Positions 38,352-47,458 of a DNA stretch of 64,000 nt are shown here, piece after piece. The stretch covers positions 1-64,000 of the forward strand of contig CAVZNH010000055.1 of NCBI GenBank assembly GCA_963776505.1, written 5' to 3'. The notes beneath the pieces were generated by a model, which had not been told where the DNA came from, did no database searches, and saw only the letters and a list, made by a program, of their open reading frames with translations. The translations under genes and the position numbers were made by a program. Source of the DNA: JAMXLO01 sp963776505 (GTDB taxonomy: Bacteria; Pseudomonadota; Alphaproteobacteria; Acetobacterales; Acetobacteraceae). Each line of letters starts with the position of its first letter. Within the stretch, counting starts at the first letter, position 1.

Positions 38352-40677
38352 TGCCCACTCCCCGCCGGCTGCTGGCCAGACTGCGTGAGACGATGGCGCA
38401 CGGCACCGCGCCATTGCAGGAGCTTGTCCATCTCGCGGCAGCGGAACTGGTGAGCGAAGTGTGCTCGGTGTACGCCGCGCGGCCTGGCGAGATCCTGGAG
38501 CTGGTCGCGACCGAAGGGCTCAACCCCAAAGCCGTCGGCCACACCAGGCTTCGCTTTGGCGAGGGCATCGTCGGCCTTTGCGCCGCCACGGCGCAGGTCA
38601 TGAACCTGCCGGACGCGCAGAACCATCCAGCTTTCGCGTATCGACCGGAAACCGACGAGGAACCTTTTGCGTCCATGCTGGCAGCGCCGGTGCGGCGTGC
38701 CGGTCGAACTTTGGGCGTGGTCGCGGTGCAAAACCGCAACCCGAGGGGCTACTCGGAGGAGGAGGTGGACGAGCTGGAGACGGTGGCGATGCTGCTGGCC
38801 GAGGTGCTGGCGTCTGCCGGTGCCGCCGACAGCGCCGAGGAAGGCGTCGCGGCCACGGTGCCGCGCGTGTTCGCCGGAGCGACCTTGGTCCCCGGGATCG
38901 CCATCGGCCCGGTCGTGATGCACGGCAACCGTCGACGCCCGGTCAGGTTGCTGGCTGACGATCCGGAGGCCGAACTGGCGCGGCTGCACGAGGCCACGCA
39001 GCGCATGCAGCAGGGCGTCGATGAATTGATCGCCGGCGTGCCGGATGGCTTGGCGAATGGTGCGGACGGGTCGGCATCGCGCGATGTGCTTCAGGCCTAT
39101 CGCCTGATCGCCGCCGATGCCGGTTGGCTGAAGCGGGTCGCGGAGGTGATCCACAGCGGACTGTCTGCCGAAGCGGCGGTGCAGCGCGTCGCCGGCGAAC
39201 TGCACGACCGCACGCGCCGCATAACCGACCCCTATCTGCGCGAACGGCTCGCCGATCTCGAGGATCTGGCGGGTCGGCTGCTTGGCGCGCTGGACGGCGA
39301 CAAGCCGCGCCCCACCGTGCCGCCACGGCGCCATCCTGCTCGCTCGCCGGCTCGGGCCGGCCGAGTTGCTCGAATGGCACGCCGCGGGCATCGCCGGCGT
39401 GGCGGTCGAGGAGGCCAGTCCCGCCGGCCATGCCGCAATTCTTGCGCGCGCGCTCGGTCTGCCGGCCGTGGGCGGCACCCGCGGCATGCTGGACTCGGCG
39501 GAGCCAGGTGACGAGGCGGTGGTGGATGCCGACGACGGCCAGCTCGTGCTACGCCCGGAGGCCGAGGTGCGGTCGACGTATCTCCGCGAGTTGGAGGCGA
39601 GGACCGCGTTGGAGGCCGGCTGGGCGCCGCTACGGACGCGGCCGGGTATCACCGCCGACGGCGTCAAGGTCAGCCTGATGCTCAATGTCGGCCTCACCAT
39701 GGAGGTGGCGCAGCTCGACACCACCGGCGCTGAAGGTATCGGCCTGTACCGCACCGAGATCGGCATGCTGGCGCGTGGCGCGATCGCCGATGTCGCGGAG
39801 CAGGCGGCGAGCTACGCCCGCGTGCTCGACGCCGCCGGCGGGCGGCCGGTGCTGTTCCGCACGCTCGACCTGGGCGCCGACAAGCTGCTGCCCGGTGATG
39901 CGCCGGAGGAGGAGAACCCGGCGATGGGCTGGCGCTCGCTGCGCATCGGCCTGGACCGCCCGGCACTGCTGCGCCGGCAGTTGCGCGCCCTTCTGCTGGC
40001 GGCTGGCGGGCGGCCGCTGTCGGTGATGTTTCCCATGGTCGCGACGGTGGCGGAATTCCGCGCCGCACGCGCGCTGCTGCTGGCGGAGGCGCGGCGGGTC
40101 CGCCCTGCGCCCGGAGCGGCTCGATATTGGCACCATGCTCGAAGTGCCGGCGCTGATGTGGCAGTTGGACGAGCTGCTGCGCGAGGTGGACTTCGTATCC
40201 GTCGGCTCGAATGACCTGCTGCAGTTCCTGTTCGCGGCGGATCGCGGCACGCCCGCCCTGTTCAGCCGCTACGACCTGTTGTCGCAGCCGGTGCTGAACC
40301 TGCTCGAGTTCCTGCTGGAAAAGGCCCGCGTGGCCAAGGGCGGCAAGGGTGTACCAGTCTCGCTGTGCGGCGAGGCGGCATCGCGCCCGCTGGAGGCGAT
40401 GGCTCTGGTCGGGCTTGGCTTCAAGAGCCTGTCGATGCCGGCGTCCGGCATCATGCCGATCAAGGCGCTGCTGGCTGACCTCGATTTGGGCGCATTCCGC
40501 CCCGTGCTGACGGCGATCAGACGCAACACCTCGGGGGCCGCCAGTCTCCGCGAGCCGATCAGCGTCTGGGCACGCGAACATGGTCTGGCGTCTGACAGAA
40601 CAGTCAATTTTAACGATTTAATCGCGCATGCTTCAGTAAAGACCATTCGACTGCGGACGCAAACAGAGTCACTGTAA
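38351..40677 (+). CDS. ptsP: PTS-Ntr enzyme I (phosphoenolpyruvate-protein phosphotransferase), two frameshifts
   Basis: First kinase of the nitrogen-related PTS: takes phosphate from PEP and passes it to NPr. The N-terminal GAF domain, about residues 20-160, has GLNPKAVGHTRLRFGEGIVG and LCAATAQVMNLPDAQNHPAF. The EI part begins VPRVFAGATLVPGIAIGPVV. After a shift near 39315 comes the phosphohistidine loop ASPAGHAAILARALGLPAVG; the usual T-S-H reads A-G-H. The PEP-binding barrel follows: TTGAEGIGLYRTEIGMLARG, FRTLDLGADKLLPGDAPEEE, and after a second shift near 40110 TMLEVPALMWQLDELLREVD, FVSVGSNDLLQFLFAADR and GKGVPVSLCGEAASRP. Length after repair is about 775 residues. Confidence 0.92.
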
Positions 40678-40696
40678 AGACGTTGATAGACAACAA

Positions 40697-40712
40697 GCCC
40701 GCATGTGCGGGC
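40697..40712. repeat. 16-base perfect palindrome between ptsP and the RodZ-like gene
   Basis: GCCCGCATGTGCGGGC is its own complement, 19 bases after the ptsP stop. No T-run follows on the plus strand, so it is not a classical terminator; it may limit read-through or stabilise the ptsP transcript. It covers one possible ATG of the next gene, which makes a start just downstream (40718 or 40721) more likely. Confidence 0.5.
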
Positions 40713-40720
40713 CCACCATG

Positions 40721-41685
40721 ATGCAGGATCGCAAATCCACGTTGGCGGGATGCCGAAGCACTGCGTCCGCGATCGAGCGGGACGCGGCGCCTCCCGGTGC
40801 GCCGAGAGCCGGGGCCGATTTGCGTGCCGCGCGCGAGCGGGTCGGCTGGTCGATACGAGGAAATGGCGTCCGCGCTGCACATTCGCCCGCAGTACATTCG
40901 AGGCGCTGGAAGCCGGGCGCATCAGCGAGCTCCCGGGCAATGCCTATGCGCTCAACTTTCTCCGCACCTATGCCGGCGCGCTCGGTCTCGACCCGAACGA
41001 GACCGCCAGACGCTTCAGGGCCGAGGCGGCGGGAGTGGACGAGAAGACCGAGCTGACCTTTCCCGTCCCGGCACCAGAACGCGGCGTGCCCGCCGGTGCG
41101 GTGGCGCTGCTCGGCGTGCTGTTGGCCGTCGGAGCCTATGCAGGCTGGTACCGCCTGTCAGGCGAGGGCAGGTTGCCGGCCGAGACCAGCATGCAGATCC
41201 CGCTACGCCTCGCCCCGCTTGCCGAACAGGCGGTCCGGCCGAGTGCAACCCCGGTCGTCGCGTCGGTGCCCGCGCCGGTCGCGCCGGCGCCGGTCCAGCA
41301 GGCCGAGGCGCCGCCGGTTCCGGCAATTTCCCCCAGTTCGGCCGCAGCTGCCGCGTTGGAGCCGCCGCCGGCTGCCAATGAACCGTCCGACCAGCCGCGC
41401 ATTGTGCTCCGGGCCAGCGCCGACGCCTGGGTGCAGGTACGTGACCGGGCCGGCCCGGTGCTGCTGACCCGCATCATGCATCCTGGCGAAACCTGGGATG
41501 TACCGCCGAAGCCAAACCTGCTGCTGACGACCGGGAATGCGGGTGGCACCGACCTTGTCGTGGACGGCCAGACCAGCCCGTCGCTCGGCGGCAGCGGCGT
41601 GGTGCGGCGCGACCTGCCGCTTGACCCGGACCTGATCAAAGGTGGCAGTTTGGTGACGGCAAGCCCGCGACCCAATCCCCAGTAG
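40721..41685 (+). CDS. RodZ-like helix-turn-helix membrane protein (DUF4115), frameshifted
   Basis: Resembles RodZ, which links MreB filaments to the cell-wall machinery. The N-terminal HTH is recoverable from three frames: GADLRAARERVGWS, then YEEMASALHIRPQYI, then FEALEAGRISELPGNAYALN and FLRTYAGALGLDPNET. The breaks are near 40850 and 40895. One transmembrane helix (GAVALLGVLLAVGAYAGWY) follows, then an alanine/proline-rich periplasmic linker, and the C-terminal DUF4115 domain ending the protein (RIVLRASADAWVQVRDRAGP, MHPGETWDVPPKPNLLLTTG). It precedes ispG by about 65 bases, as in many proteobacteria. Confidence 0.8.
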
Positions 41686-41751
41686 CGGTCCGGCAGCAGA
41701 ACCCCCATTCTATCGGCGAGCATCGCGCCGCAGCATACGGAGAGGGACAGT

Positions 41752-42876
41752 ATGAGTTACCGGCCGTACCAGGAGATTGTCCGGCGGAAGTCGCGCCGCG
41801 TGTATGTCGGCCGCGTGCCGGTGGGCGATGGCGCGCCAATCACCGTGCAGACCATGACCAATACGCTGACCACGGATGTCGCGGGCACGGTGGCGCAGAT
41901 CCGGCGCGCGGAGCTGGCAGGGGTGGATATCGTCCGCGTCTCGTGTCCCGACCAGGAGAGTGCGCTCGCGCTGAAGGACATCGTGCACGAGGTGAACGTG
42001 CCGATCGTCGCCGACATCCACTTCCACTACAAACGCGCGATCGAGGCCGCGGACAGCGGTGCCGCGTGCCTGCGCATCAACCCAGGCAACATCGGCAGCC
42101 AGGAGCGCGTGAAGGAGGTGATCCGGGCGGCGCGCGATCACGGCTGCTCGATGCGGATCGGCGTGAACGCCGGCTCGCTGGAGCGGCATCTGCTGGAGAA
42201 ATACGGCGAGCCGAACCCCGAGGCGCTGGTGGAGAGCGCGCTGTACCACGCCGACATCCTCCAGCAGCACGATTTCCACGACTTCAAGATCAGCGTGAAG
42301 GCATCCGACGTGTTCCTGGCGGTGGCGGCGTATCAGCAGCTCGCCGAGGTGTGCGACCACCCGCTGCATATCGGCATCACCGAGGCCGGCGGCCGGCGCA
42401 TGGGCACGGTGAAGTCGGCCGTGGGGCTGGGCTCGCTGCTCTGGGCGGGCATCGGCGACACGCTACGGGTGTCGCTGTCGGACGAACCCGAGGAGGAGGT
42501 GCGGGTCGGCTGGGACCTTCTGAAGGCCCTCGGCATCCGCCATCGCGGCGTGAAGGTGGTGTCGTGCCCGTCCTGCGCGCGGCAGGGCTTCAACGTGATC
42601 CAGACGGTGCAGACACTGGAGGAGCGGCTTGCGCATATCGAGACGCCGATCACGCTGTCCATCATCGGCTGCGTCGTGAACGGCCCGGGCGAGGCGCTGA
42701 TGACGGATATCGGCCTGACCGGCGGCGGCAACGGGCGGCACATGATCTACCGCGCCGGCAAGACGGACCACACGATCGATGGCGGCTCGATGGTGGATCA
42801 CATCGTCGAACTGGTGGAGGCGAAGGCCGAGGAGCTGAAGGCGGCGAAGGAGGCCGAGAAGTTGGCGGCCGAATGA
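41752..42876 (+). CDS. ispG: 4-hydroxy-3-methylbut-2-enyl diphosphate synthase
   Basis: Penultimate enzyme of the MEP isoprenoid pathway; reduces the cyclic diphosphate of methylerythritol using a [4Fe-4S] cluster. The 374-residue product is intact. The TIM-barrel part has APITVQTMTNTLTTDVAGTV, CLRINPGNIGSQERVKEV and RIGVNAGSLERHLLEKYG. The cluster region has VVSCPSCARQGFNVI and IIGCVVNGPGEALMTDIGLT, providing three cysteines and the conserved glutamate. The C-terminus is charged (EAKAEELKAAKEAEKLAAE). A possible ribosome site GGAGAGGG lies before the ATG. A HEPN-type gene starts only 8 bases after its stop. Confidence 0.96.
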   Translation: MSYRPYQEIVRRKSRRVYVGRVPVGDGAPITVQTMTNTLTTDVAGTVAQIRRAELAGVDIVRVSCPDQESALALKDIVHEVNVPIVADIHFHYKRAIEAADSGAACLRINPGNIGSQERVKEVIRAARDHGCSMRIGVNAGSLERHLLEKYGEPNPEALVESALYHADILQQHDFHDFKISVKASDVFLAVAAYQQLAEVCDHPLHIGITEAGGRRMGTVKSAVGLGSLLWAGIGDTLRVSLSDEPEEEVRVGWDLLKALGIRHRGVKVVSCPSCARQGFNVIQTVQTLEERLAHIETPITLSIIGCVVNGPGEALMTDIGLTGGGNGRHMIYRAGKTDHTIDGGSMVDHIVELVEAKAEELKAAKEAEKLAAE

Positions 42877-42884
42877 ATACATGA

Positions 42885-43301
42885 GTGATCCCGGCGACGC
42901 CACTCGACATTGGCCCGTTCGTGAACGCGGTCGCGAGGCTGCGAGAGGGGCTCGATCGACATCGCCGGGAACCAAACGACGAGCAGTTGCGCGACGGCCT
43001 GATTCAGCGGTTCGAGTACACCTATGAACTCAGCCATCGGATGCTGCGACGCTATCTGCGGCTGATCGCGCCTTCGCCGGACATCTACGGCCAGATGCCG
43101 TTCCAGGACCTGATCCGCACTGGCAATGAGCAGGGTCTCCTGCGAGGCGATTGGCCTGCGTGGCGCCGCTATCGCGACATGCGGGCACGGACCAGTCACA
43201 CCTATGCGGCCGCCATCGCCGCGCAGGTTGCCGCAGGGATCCCGGAGTTCCTGGCCGAAGCAGATTATTTGCGGGACCAATTGCAACAGCGCCTGCGATG
43301 A
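42885..43301 (+). CDS. HI0074-family nucleotidyltransferase-binding (HEPN) protein
   Basis: A 138-residue helical protein that pairs with a minimal nucleotidyltransferase; such HEPN/MNT pairs often work as toxin-antitoxin systems. From the GTG start: ATPLDIGPFVNAVARLREGL, RDGLIQRFEYTYELSHRMLR (the conserved Q-RFEY-yEL block of HI0074 proteins), FQDLIRTGNEQGLL and YRDMRARTSHTYAAAIA. Active HEPN RNases have R-(N/D/H)-x3-H here; this copy reads R-A-R-T-S-H, lacking the polar second residue. The stop overlaps the partner's ATG (ATGA). The pair sits between ispG and hisS. Confidence 0.85.
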   Translation: MIPATPLDIGPFVNAVARLREGLDRHRREPNDEQLRDGLIQRFEYTYELSHRMLRRYLRLIAPSPDIYGQMPFQDLIRTGNEQGLLRGDWPAWRRYRDMRARTSHTYAAAIAAQVAAGIPEFLAEADYLRDQLQQRLR

Positions 43302-43618
43302 CCGCCGCAATGGACCTGCGCGAAGACCATGCCGCCATCGTCCGCAACGTGCTCTGCGCGCACCTACCCCGTGGCGCGCGGGCCTACGTTTTCGGATCGC
43401 GCGCTCATGGCGGGGCTCGACAGTATTCCGACCTCGATCTGGCGCTCGAATGGGACCGTCCGCTCGGACTGGACATAATTGGTCAGATCGCTGAGGCGCT
43501 GTCCGAATCCGATCTGCCGTTCAAGGTCGATATCGTTGATCTGTCGCTGGTCGATCCAGCTTTCAAAGCGCGCATCGCGGCGAACTGGATTGCTCTGCCG
43601 GCGGAGGACGCGCGGTAA
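43298..43618 (+). CDS. MNT-type minimal nucleotidyltransferase
   Basis: A 106-residue nucleotidyltransferase, partner of the HEPN protein upstream. The active site is complete: YVFGSRAHGGARQYSDLDLA gives G-S, ten residues, then D-x-D; a third acidic residue is supplied by FKVDIVDLSLVD. In characterised HEPN/MNT systems such enzymes neutralise the HEPN toxin by adding AMP to it. That role is inferred here from the pairing alone. The start ATG lies inside the stop of the HEPN gene, indicating coupled translation. Confidence 0.85.
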   Translation: MTAAMDLREDHAAIVRNVLCAHLPRGARAYVFGSRAHGGARQYSDLDLALEWDRPLGLDIIGQIAEALSESDLPFKVDIVDLSLVDPAFKARIAANWIALPAEDAR

Positions 43619-43648
43619 TCCATCGCTGGGCCAGACGAAGCCACCCCA

Positions 43649-43837
43649 CTACCGGCCGTCCGCCGATGAACATGACCCGTGGCCGCTGAGCGCGTCGTAG
43701 AACGCCTTGTCCGCCTCCAACCCGGTCGATGCCCGCGACATCACGCGATCCTTTAAGGGGCGCAGGCGCTGGTGCAGCGGCACTTTCTGTTCGAGGCGGT
43801 CGAGTTCGTTGCGCACGACGCGATCCTGTGTAGACAT
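43649..43837 (-). CDS. Small ORF, possibly a VapB-type antitoxin fragment
   Basis: A 62-residue frame on the strand opposite its neighbours, in the 320-base gap before hisS. It reads MSTQDRVVRNELDRLEQK, PLHQRLRPLKDRVM and GLEADKAFYDALSGHG. The pattern EL-RLE, then a short charged helix and a late ADKAFYD-LSG, resembles the C-terminal half of VapB antitoxins. The DNA-binding N-terminus is absent and no PIN-domain VapC follows. It may be a remnant or an unrelated small protein. Confidence 0.35.
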   Translation of the reverse strand: MSTQDRVVRNELDRLEQKVPLHQRLRPLKDRVMSRASTGLEADKAFYDALSGHGSCSSADGR

Positions 43838-43939
43838 CAACACGGTAGTGTACACCAATCTCAACGCCGTGCTTGCGTTCAGACGGCTTCCGGCTAGCTT
43901 GCCGCACCCACCACAGGCGACCACATCAGCCGGACGCAC

Positions 43940-45178
43940 ATGGCCACCGAACTCCAACCCGCCCGCGGCACCCACGACCTGATCGGCGAGGACCAGCGCC
44001 GCCATCAGCACGTGATCGACACCGCCCGCCGCGTCGCCGCCACCTACGGCTTCGACGAGTGGTCCACGCCGATCTTCGAGGACACCCGCGTGTTCTCCCG
44101 CACCCTCGGCGAGACCTCCGACGTGGTGATGAAGGAGATGTATTCCTTCGCTGACCGCGGCGGCGACCACGTCACCCTCCGCCCGGAGGCCACTGCTGGC
44201 CTCTGCCGCGCCCTGGTGACCAACGGCCTGACCCAGTCGCTGCCGCAGAAAATCTTCTGCGCCGGCCCGATGTTCCGCTACGAGCGCCCGCAGAAGGGCC
44301 GCTACCGCCAGTTCCACCAGATCGACATCGAGCTGATCGGCTCGGCCGAACCGCTCGCCGACGCCGAGGTCATCGCCTGCGGCTGGGACATCCTGAAAGC
44401 CCTCGGCGTCGCCGGCGAGACCGTCCTGGAGATCAATACGCTCGGCGACAAGGAAAGCCGCCAGGCCTACCGCGATGCACTCGTGGAGTACTTCACCGAA
44501 CACCAGGGATCGCTGTCCGCCGACAGCCTGGCGCGGCTCGATCGCAACCCGCTGCGCATCCTCGACTCCAAGGACGAGAAGGACCGCCGGATCGTGGCCA
44601 ACGCGCCGACCATCGCCGGCTACCTCACCGAGGCCGCCGCCACGTTCTACGCGCGGCTGCAGACGTATCTCGATCGCTTCGGCGTGCCGTTCCGCGAGAA
44701 CCCGCGCATCGTGCGCGGCCTCGACTACTACGGCCACACCGCCTTCGAGTTCGTCACCGACAAGCTGGGCGCGCAAGGCACGGTGATGGGTGGTGGCCGC
44801 TACGACGGTCTGGTCGAGGAAATGGGCGGCCCGCCCACACCGGCCGTCGGCTGGGCGGCCGGCATCGAGCGCCTCGCCATGCTGTTGGAAGACCCGCCGC
44901 CAGCGCCGGCAGCTGTCGCCGTGGTGCCGGTCGGTGACAGCGCGGAAGTGGCAGCGCTCGACGTGCTGCAGACGCTCCGCCAAGCCGGCATCCGCGCCGA
45001 GATGGCCTATCGCGGCAACCTGCGGCGGCGGATGGAACGCGCCAACCGGATCGGCGCGCGAGCCGCGGTCATCATCGGCGAGGACGACATCGCGCACGGC
45101 GTCGCCCAGGTGAAGGACCTTGCAACCGGCGAACAGGAGGCGGTGGCGCTGGCGGAGCTCGCCGCTCGACTGCGATGA
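43940..45178 (+). CDS. hisS: Histidyl-tRNA synthetase
   Basis: Class II aminoacyl-tRNA synthetase charging tRNA-His. The 412-residue product is complete: LQPARGTHDLIGEDQRRHQH, TPIFEDTRVFSRTLGETSD, motif 2 GPMFRYERPQKGRYRQFHQI, histidine-binding RGLDYYGHTAFEFVTDKLG and GGGRYDGLVEEMGGP, and motif 3 VGWAAGIERLAMLLE. The C-terminal anticodon-binding domain contains RAEMAYRGNLRRRMERANRI and AAVIIGEDDIAHGVAQVKDL. Its stop overlaps the prfA start (ATGA). Confidence 0.97.
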   Translation: MATELQPARGTHDLIGEDQRRHQHVIDTARRVAATYGFDEWSTPIFEDTRVFSRTLGETSDVVMKEMYSFADRGGDHVTLRPEATAGLCRALVTNGLTQSLPQKIFCAGPMFRYERPQKGRYRQFHQIDIELIGSAEPLADAEVIACGWDILKALGVAGETVLEINTLGDKESRQAYRDALVEYFTEHQGSLSADSLARLDRNPLRILDSKDEKDRRIVANAPTIAGYLTEAAATFYARLQTYLDRFGVPFRENPRIVRGLDYYGHTAFEFVTDKLGAQGTVMGGGRYDGLVEEMGGPPTPAVGWAAGIERLAMLLEDPPPAPAAVAVVPVGDSAEVAALDVLQTLRQAGIRAEMAYRGNLRRRMERANRIGARAAVIIGEDDIAHGVAQVKDLATGEQEAVALAELAARLR

Positions 45179-46230
45179 CCCTGGCACCCAAGCTGGACCG
45201 CATCGCCGCGCGCGCCGAGGAATTGCGTGACATGCTGACCCATGGCCTGTCCGGCGAGGCCTACGTGAAGGCCTCCAGGGAGCTCGCCGACATCGAGCCC
45301 GTGGTCGCGCGCATCGGCGACCTGCGTGCCGCCGAGCGCGCGCAGGACGATGCAGAGGCACTGCTCGCCGACCCCGAGATGCGCGAACTGGCGGAAGCCG
45401 AACTGCGCGAGCTGAAGGAGCGCATTCCGACCCTGCAGCACGAGATCCGCATCGCGCTGCTGCCGAAGGATGCCGCCGATGAACGCGCCGCCATCCTGGA
45501 GGTGCGACCTGCCGCCGGCGGCGACGAGGCGGCATTGTTCGCGACCGAGCTGTTCGGGATGTACCAGCGCTATGCGGAAGCCAAAGGCTGGCGCTGGGAA
45601 ATCCTGGAATACAACGACACCGAGCTGGGCGGTCTGAAGGAAGGCATCGCCGAGATCACCGGCCGCGGCGTGTTCGCCCGCCTCAAATACGAATCAGGCG
45701 TCCATCGCGTGCAGCGCGTGCCGACGACGGAGAGCCAGGGCCGCATCCACACCTCCACCGTCACCGTCGCCGTGCTGCCCGAGGCGGAAGAGGTCGATGT
45801 GCAGGTCGACGAGACCGATCTGCGCATCGACGTGTATCGCGCATCGGGCGCCGGCGGCCAGCACGTCAACAAGACGGAAAGTGCGGTGCGCATCACGCAC
45901 ATCCCCTCCGGCATCGTGGTCGCGATGCAGGAGGAGAAGAGCCAGCACAAGAACCGCGCCAAGGCGATGAAGATCCTGCGGGCGCGACTCTACGAGCAGC
46001 AGCGCGCCGCGGCGCACGCCACACGCGCCGCCGACCGCAAGGCTCAGGTCGGCACCGGCGATCGCTCAGAGCGCATCCGCACCTACAATTTTCCGCAGGG
46101 CCGCGTGTCCGATCACCGCATCAACCTGACGCTGTACAAGATCGACCGCGTCATCATGGGCGAACTCGACGAGTTCATCGATGCGCTGACGGCGGAAGAT
46201 CAGGCGGCGCGGCTGGCGGCCGAGGACTGA
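45175..46230 (+). CDS. prfA: Peptide chain release factor 1
   Basis: Terminates translation at UAA and UAG. The 351-residue product is complete and coupled to hisS. The stop-codon recognition region reads HRVQRVPTTESQGRIHTSTV, with P-T-T in the tripeptide position. The catalytic loop is RASGAGGQHVNKTESAVRIT with the GGQ motif. The end SDHRINLTLYKIDRVIMGEL is normal. The usual partner prmC, which methylates the GGQ glutamine, does not follow; instead a glycosyltransferase on the other strand overlaps its last 31 bases. Confidence 0.97.
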   Translation: MTLAPKLDRIAARAEELRDMLTHGLSGEAYVKASRELADIEPVVARIGDLRAAERAQDDAEALLADPEMRELAEAELRELKERIPTLQHEIRIALLPKDAADERAAILEVRPAAGGDEAALFATELFGMYQRYAEAKGWRWEILEYNDTELGGLKEGIAEITGRGVFARLKYESGVHRVQRVPTTESQGRIHTSTVTVAVLPEAEEVDVQVDETDLRIDVYRASGAGGQHVNKTESAVRITHIPSGIVVAMQEEKSQHKNRAKAMKILRARLYEQQRAAAHATRAADRKAQVGTGDRSERIRTYNFPQGRVSDHRINLTLYKIDRVIMGELDEFIDALTAEDQAARLAAED

Positions 46231-47458
46231 CCGGCGCCTTCCCCCGCGACGCGCGCGATCAGCGCCTCGTACGCCGCGAGATAGTCCGTCATCGCCAGGT
46301 GCTTCTCGGCATAGCGCCGCGCGTTCTCCCGCAGCCCACGTGCGAGTGTCGTATCCTCCAGCGACCGCAACACCGTCTCGCGCCAGTCCCTTCGGATCGA
46401 AGAACGGCACCAGCAGCCCGTTCTGCTCGTGCGCCACGAACTCGCTCACCGTCGGCGTGTCGCTGCCGATCACGACGCAGCCCGCGGACAGCGCCTCGCG
46501 CAGCGACCATGACGCAACGAACGGGTAGGTCAGGTACACGTGCGCGTCCGAGCGCTGCAGCATCGCCACATAGGTCGGGTAATCGATGCGGCCAGGAAAC
46601 ACCACCCGCTGTCGGGTCGATGCTGTTGCCGAGCTCCGCCAGCATCTTCTGCCGCCAGGTGCCTTCCGCCGGCGGCATGCCATAGCTGATGCCGTCGCCG
46701 CCGACCATCACCACCCGCATGTCCTTGCGTGCACGCAGCAGGTGCGGCACCGCCCGCATCATCACATGGAAGCCGCGATACGGTTCAAGGTCGCGCGCCA
46801 CATAGGTGACCAGCTTCTCGTTCGGCTTGATGACGGCATCGCCGATCCTGAGATTGCGCCGCCGCACCTGCGGATTCGGCTTGCATACATCGAGATTGAC
46901 GCCTTCCGGCAGCAGCGTGATGGATTTCCGCGCCCACTCCGGATAGGTCGAGAGCTGCCATCTGGTCGGCGTCTGCGCATGCGCCCCGAGGTTGAGCGCC
47001 AGCAGGTTGACCGCGTTCTTCGCCCGTATGCGCGGGTGGTCCGCGGTCTGCGTCGGGAATTCCGGATCGAACCCGACATCGATGCCGTTGATGCAATAGT
47101 AGAATTCCAGATAGCCGAGCAGCGGCGTGTCGGGCCAGACGTCGCGGATGTTGAGCAGTTCGCCCCAGCCGTGGTGCCCGATGATGATGTCCGGCTGGAA
47201 GCCGAGCTGCTTCAGAGTGGCCGCGGTATGCGCCACGATCTCGGCGCGCCGCACCGCCGCGTCCAGTTCGCGCGCCGCGACATGCGCCTGCGCCGCCGCG
47301 CCCTTCGGCTTCGCATACGGCACCGTCCGCACACCGGGAATCCGATTGGCGTTTGGCTCGGTGATGAACACGAGGTCGTGCTGCTTGGACGCGACGAGGT
47401 GTCGGACGAGGTGCAGGTACTGCCCAGGAAAGTTCTGGTGGACGAACAGGTATTTCAC
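46200..47458 (-). CDS. Family 4 glycosyltransferase, two frameshifts
   Basis: A GT-B glycosyltransferase of about 420 residues. From a GTG start: KYLFVHQNFPGQYLHLVRHL, IIIGHHGWGELLNIRDVWP, then LLGYLEFYYCINGIDVGFDP. The C-terminal donor domain has YVARDLEPYRGFHVMMRAVP and VVMVGGDGISYGMPPAEGTW. After a shift near 46620 come RVVFPGRIDYPTYVAMLQRS and SWSLREALSAGCVVIGSDTP (E-x7-E-like region). A last shift near 46395 gives GLRENARRYAEKHLAMTDYL. Its start overlaps the stop of the preceding gene (GTGA). It is the last gene of the minus-strand export and glycan cluster, and its 3' end overlaps prfA tail to tail. Confidence 0.82.

Noticed and set aside
35609..39766. Very long open frame (over 1,380 codons) on the minus strand opposite lysC, the flavin oxidoreductase and ptsP
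   Set aside because: It is the antisense of three clearly recognised genes in high-GC DNA. Only its last part, as the ubiG N-terminus, has real family features.
40697..40712. Palindrome after ptsP as a Rho-independent terminator
   Set aside because: There is no following T-run and the next gene starts within a few bases, so it is recorded only as a palindrome.
43838..45535. Long minus-strand frame opposite hisS and the start of prfA
   Set aside because: The product is low-complexity and arginine/alanine-rich, and the sense strand encodes complete hisS and prfA. Only the short end beyond hisS was kept, as a doubtful small ORF.
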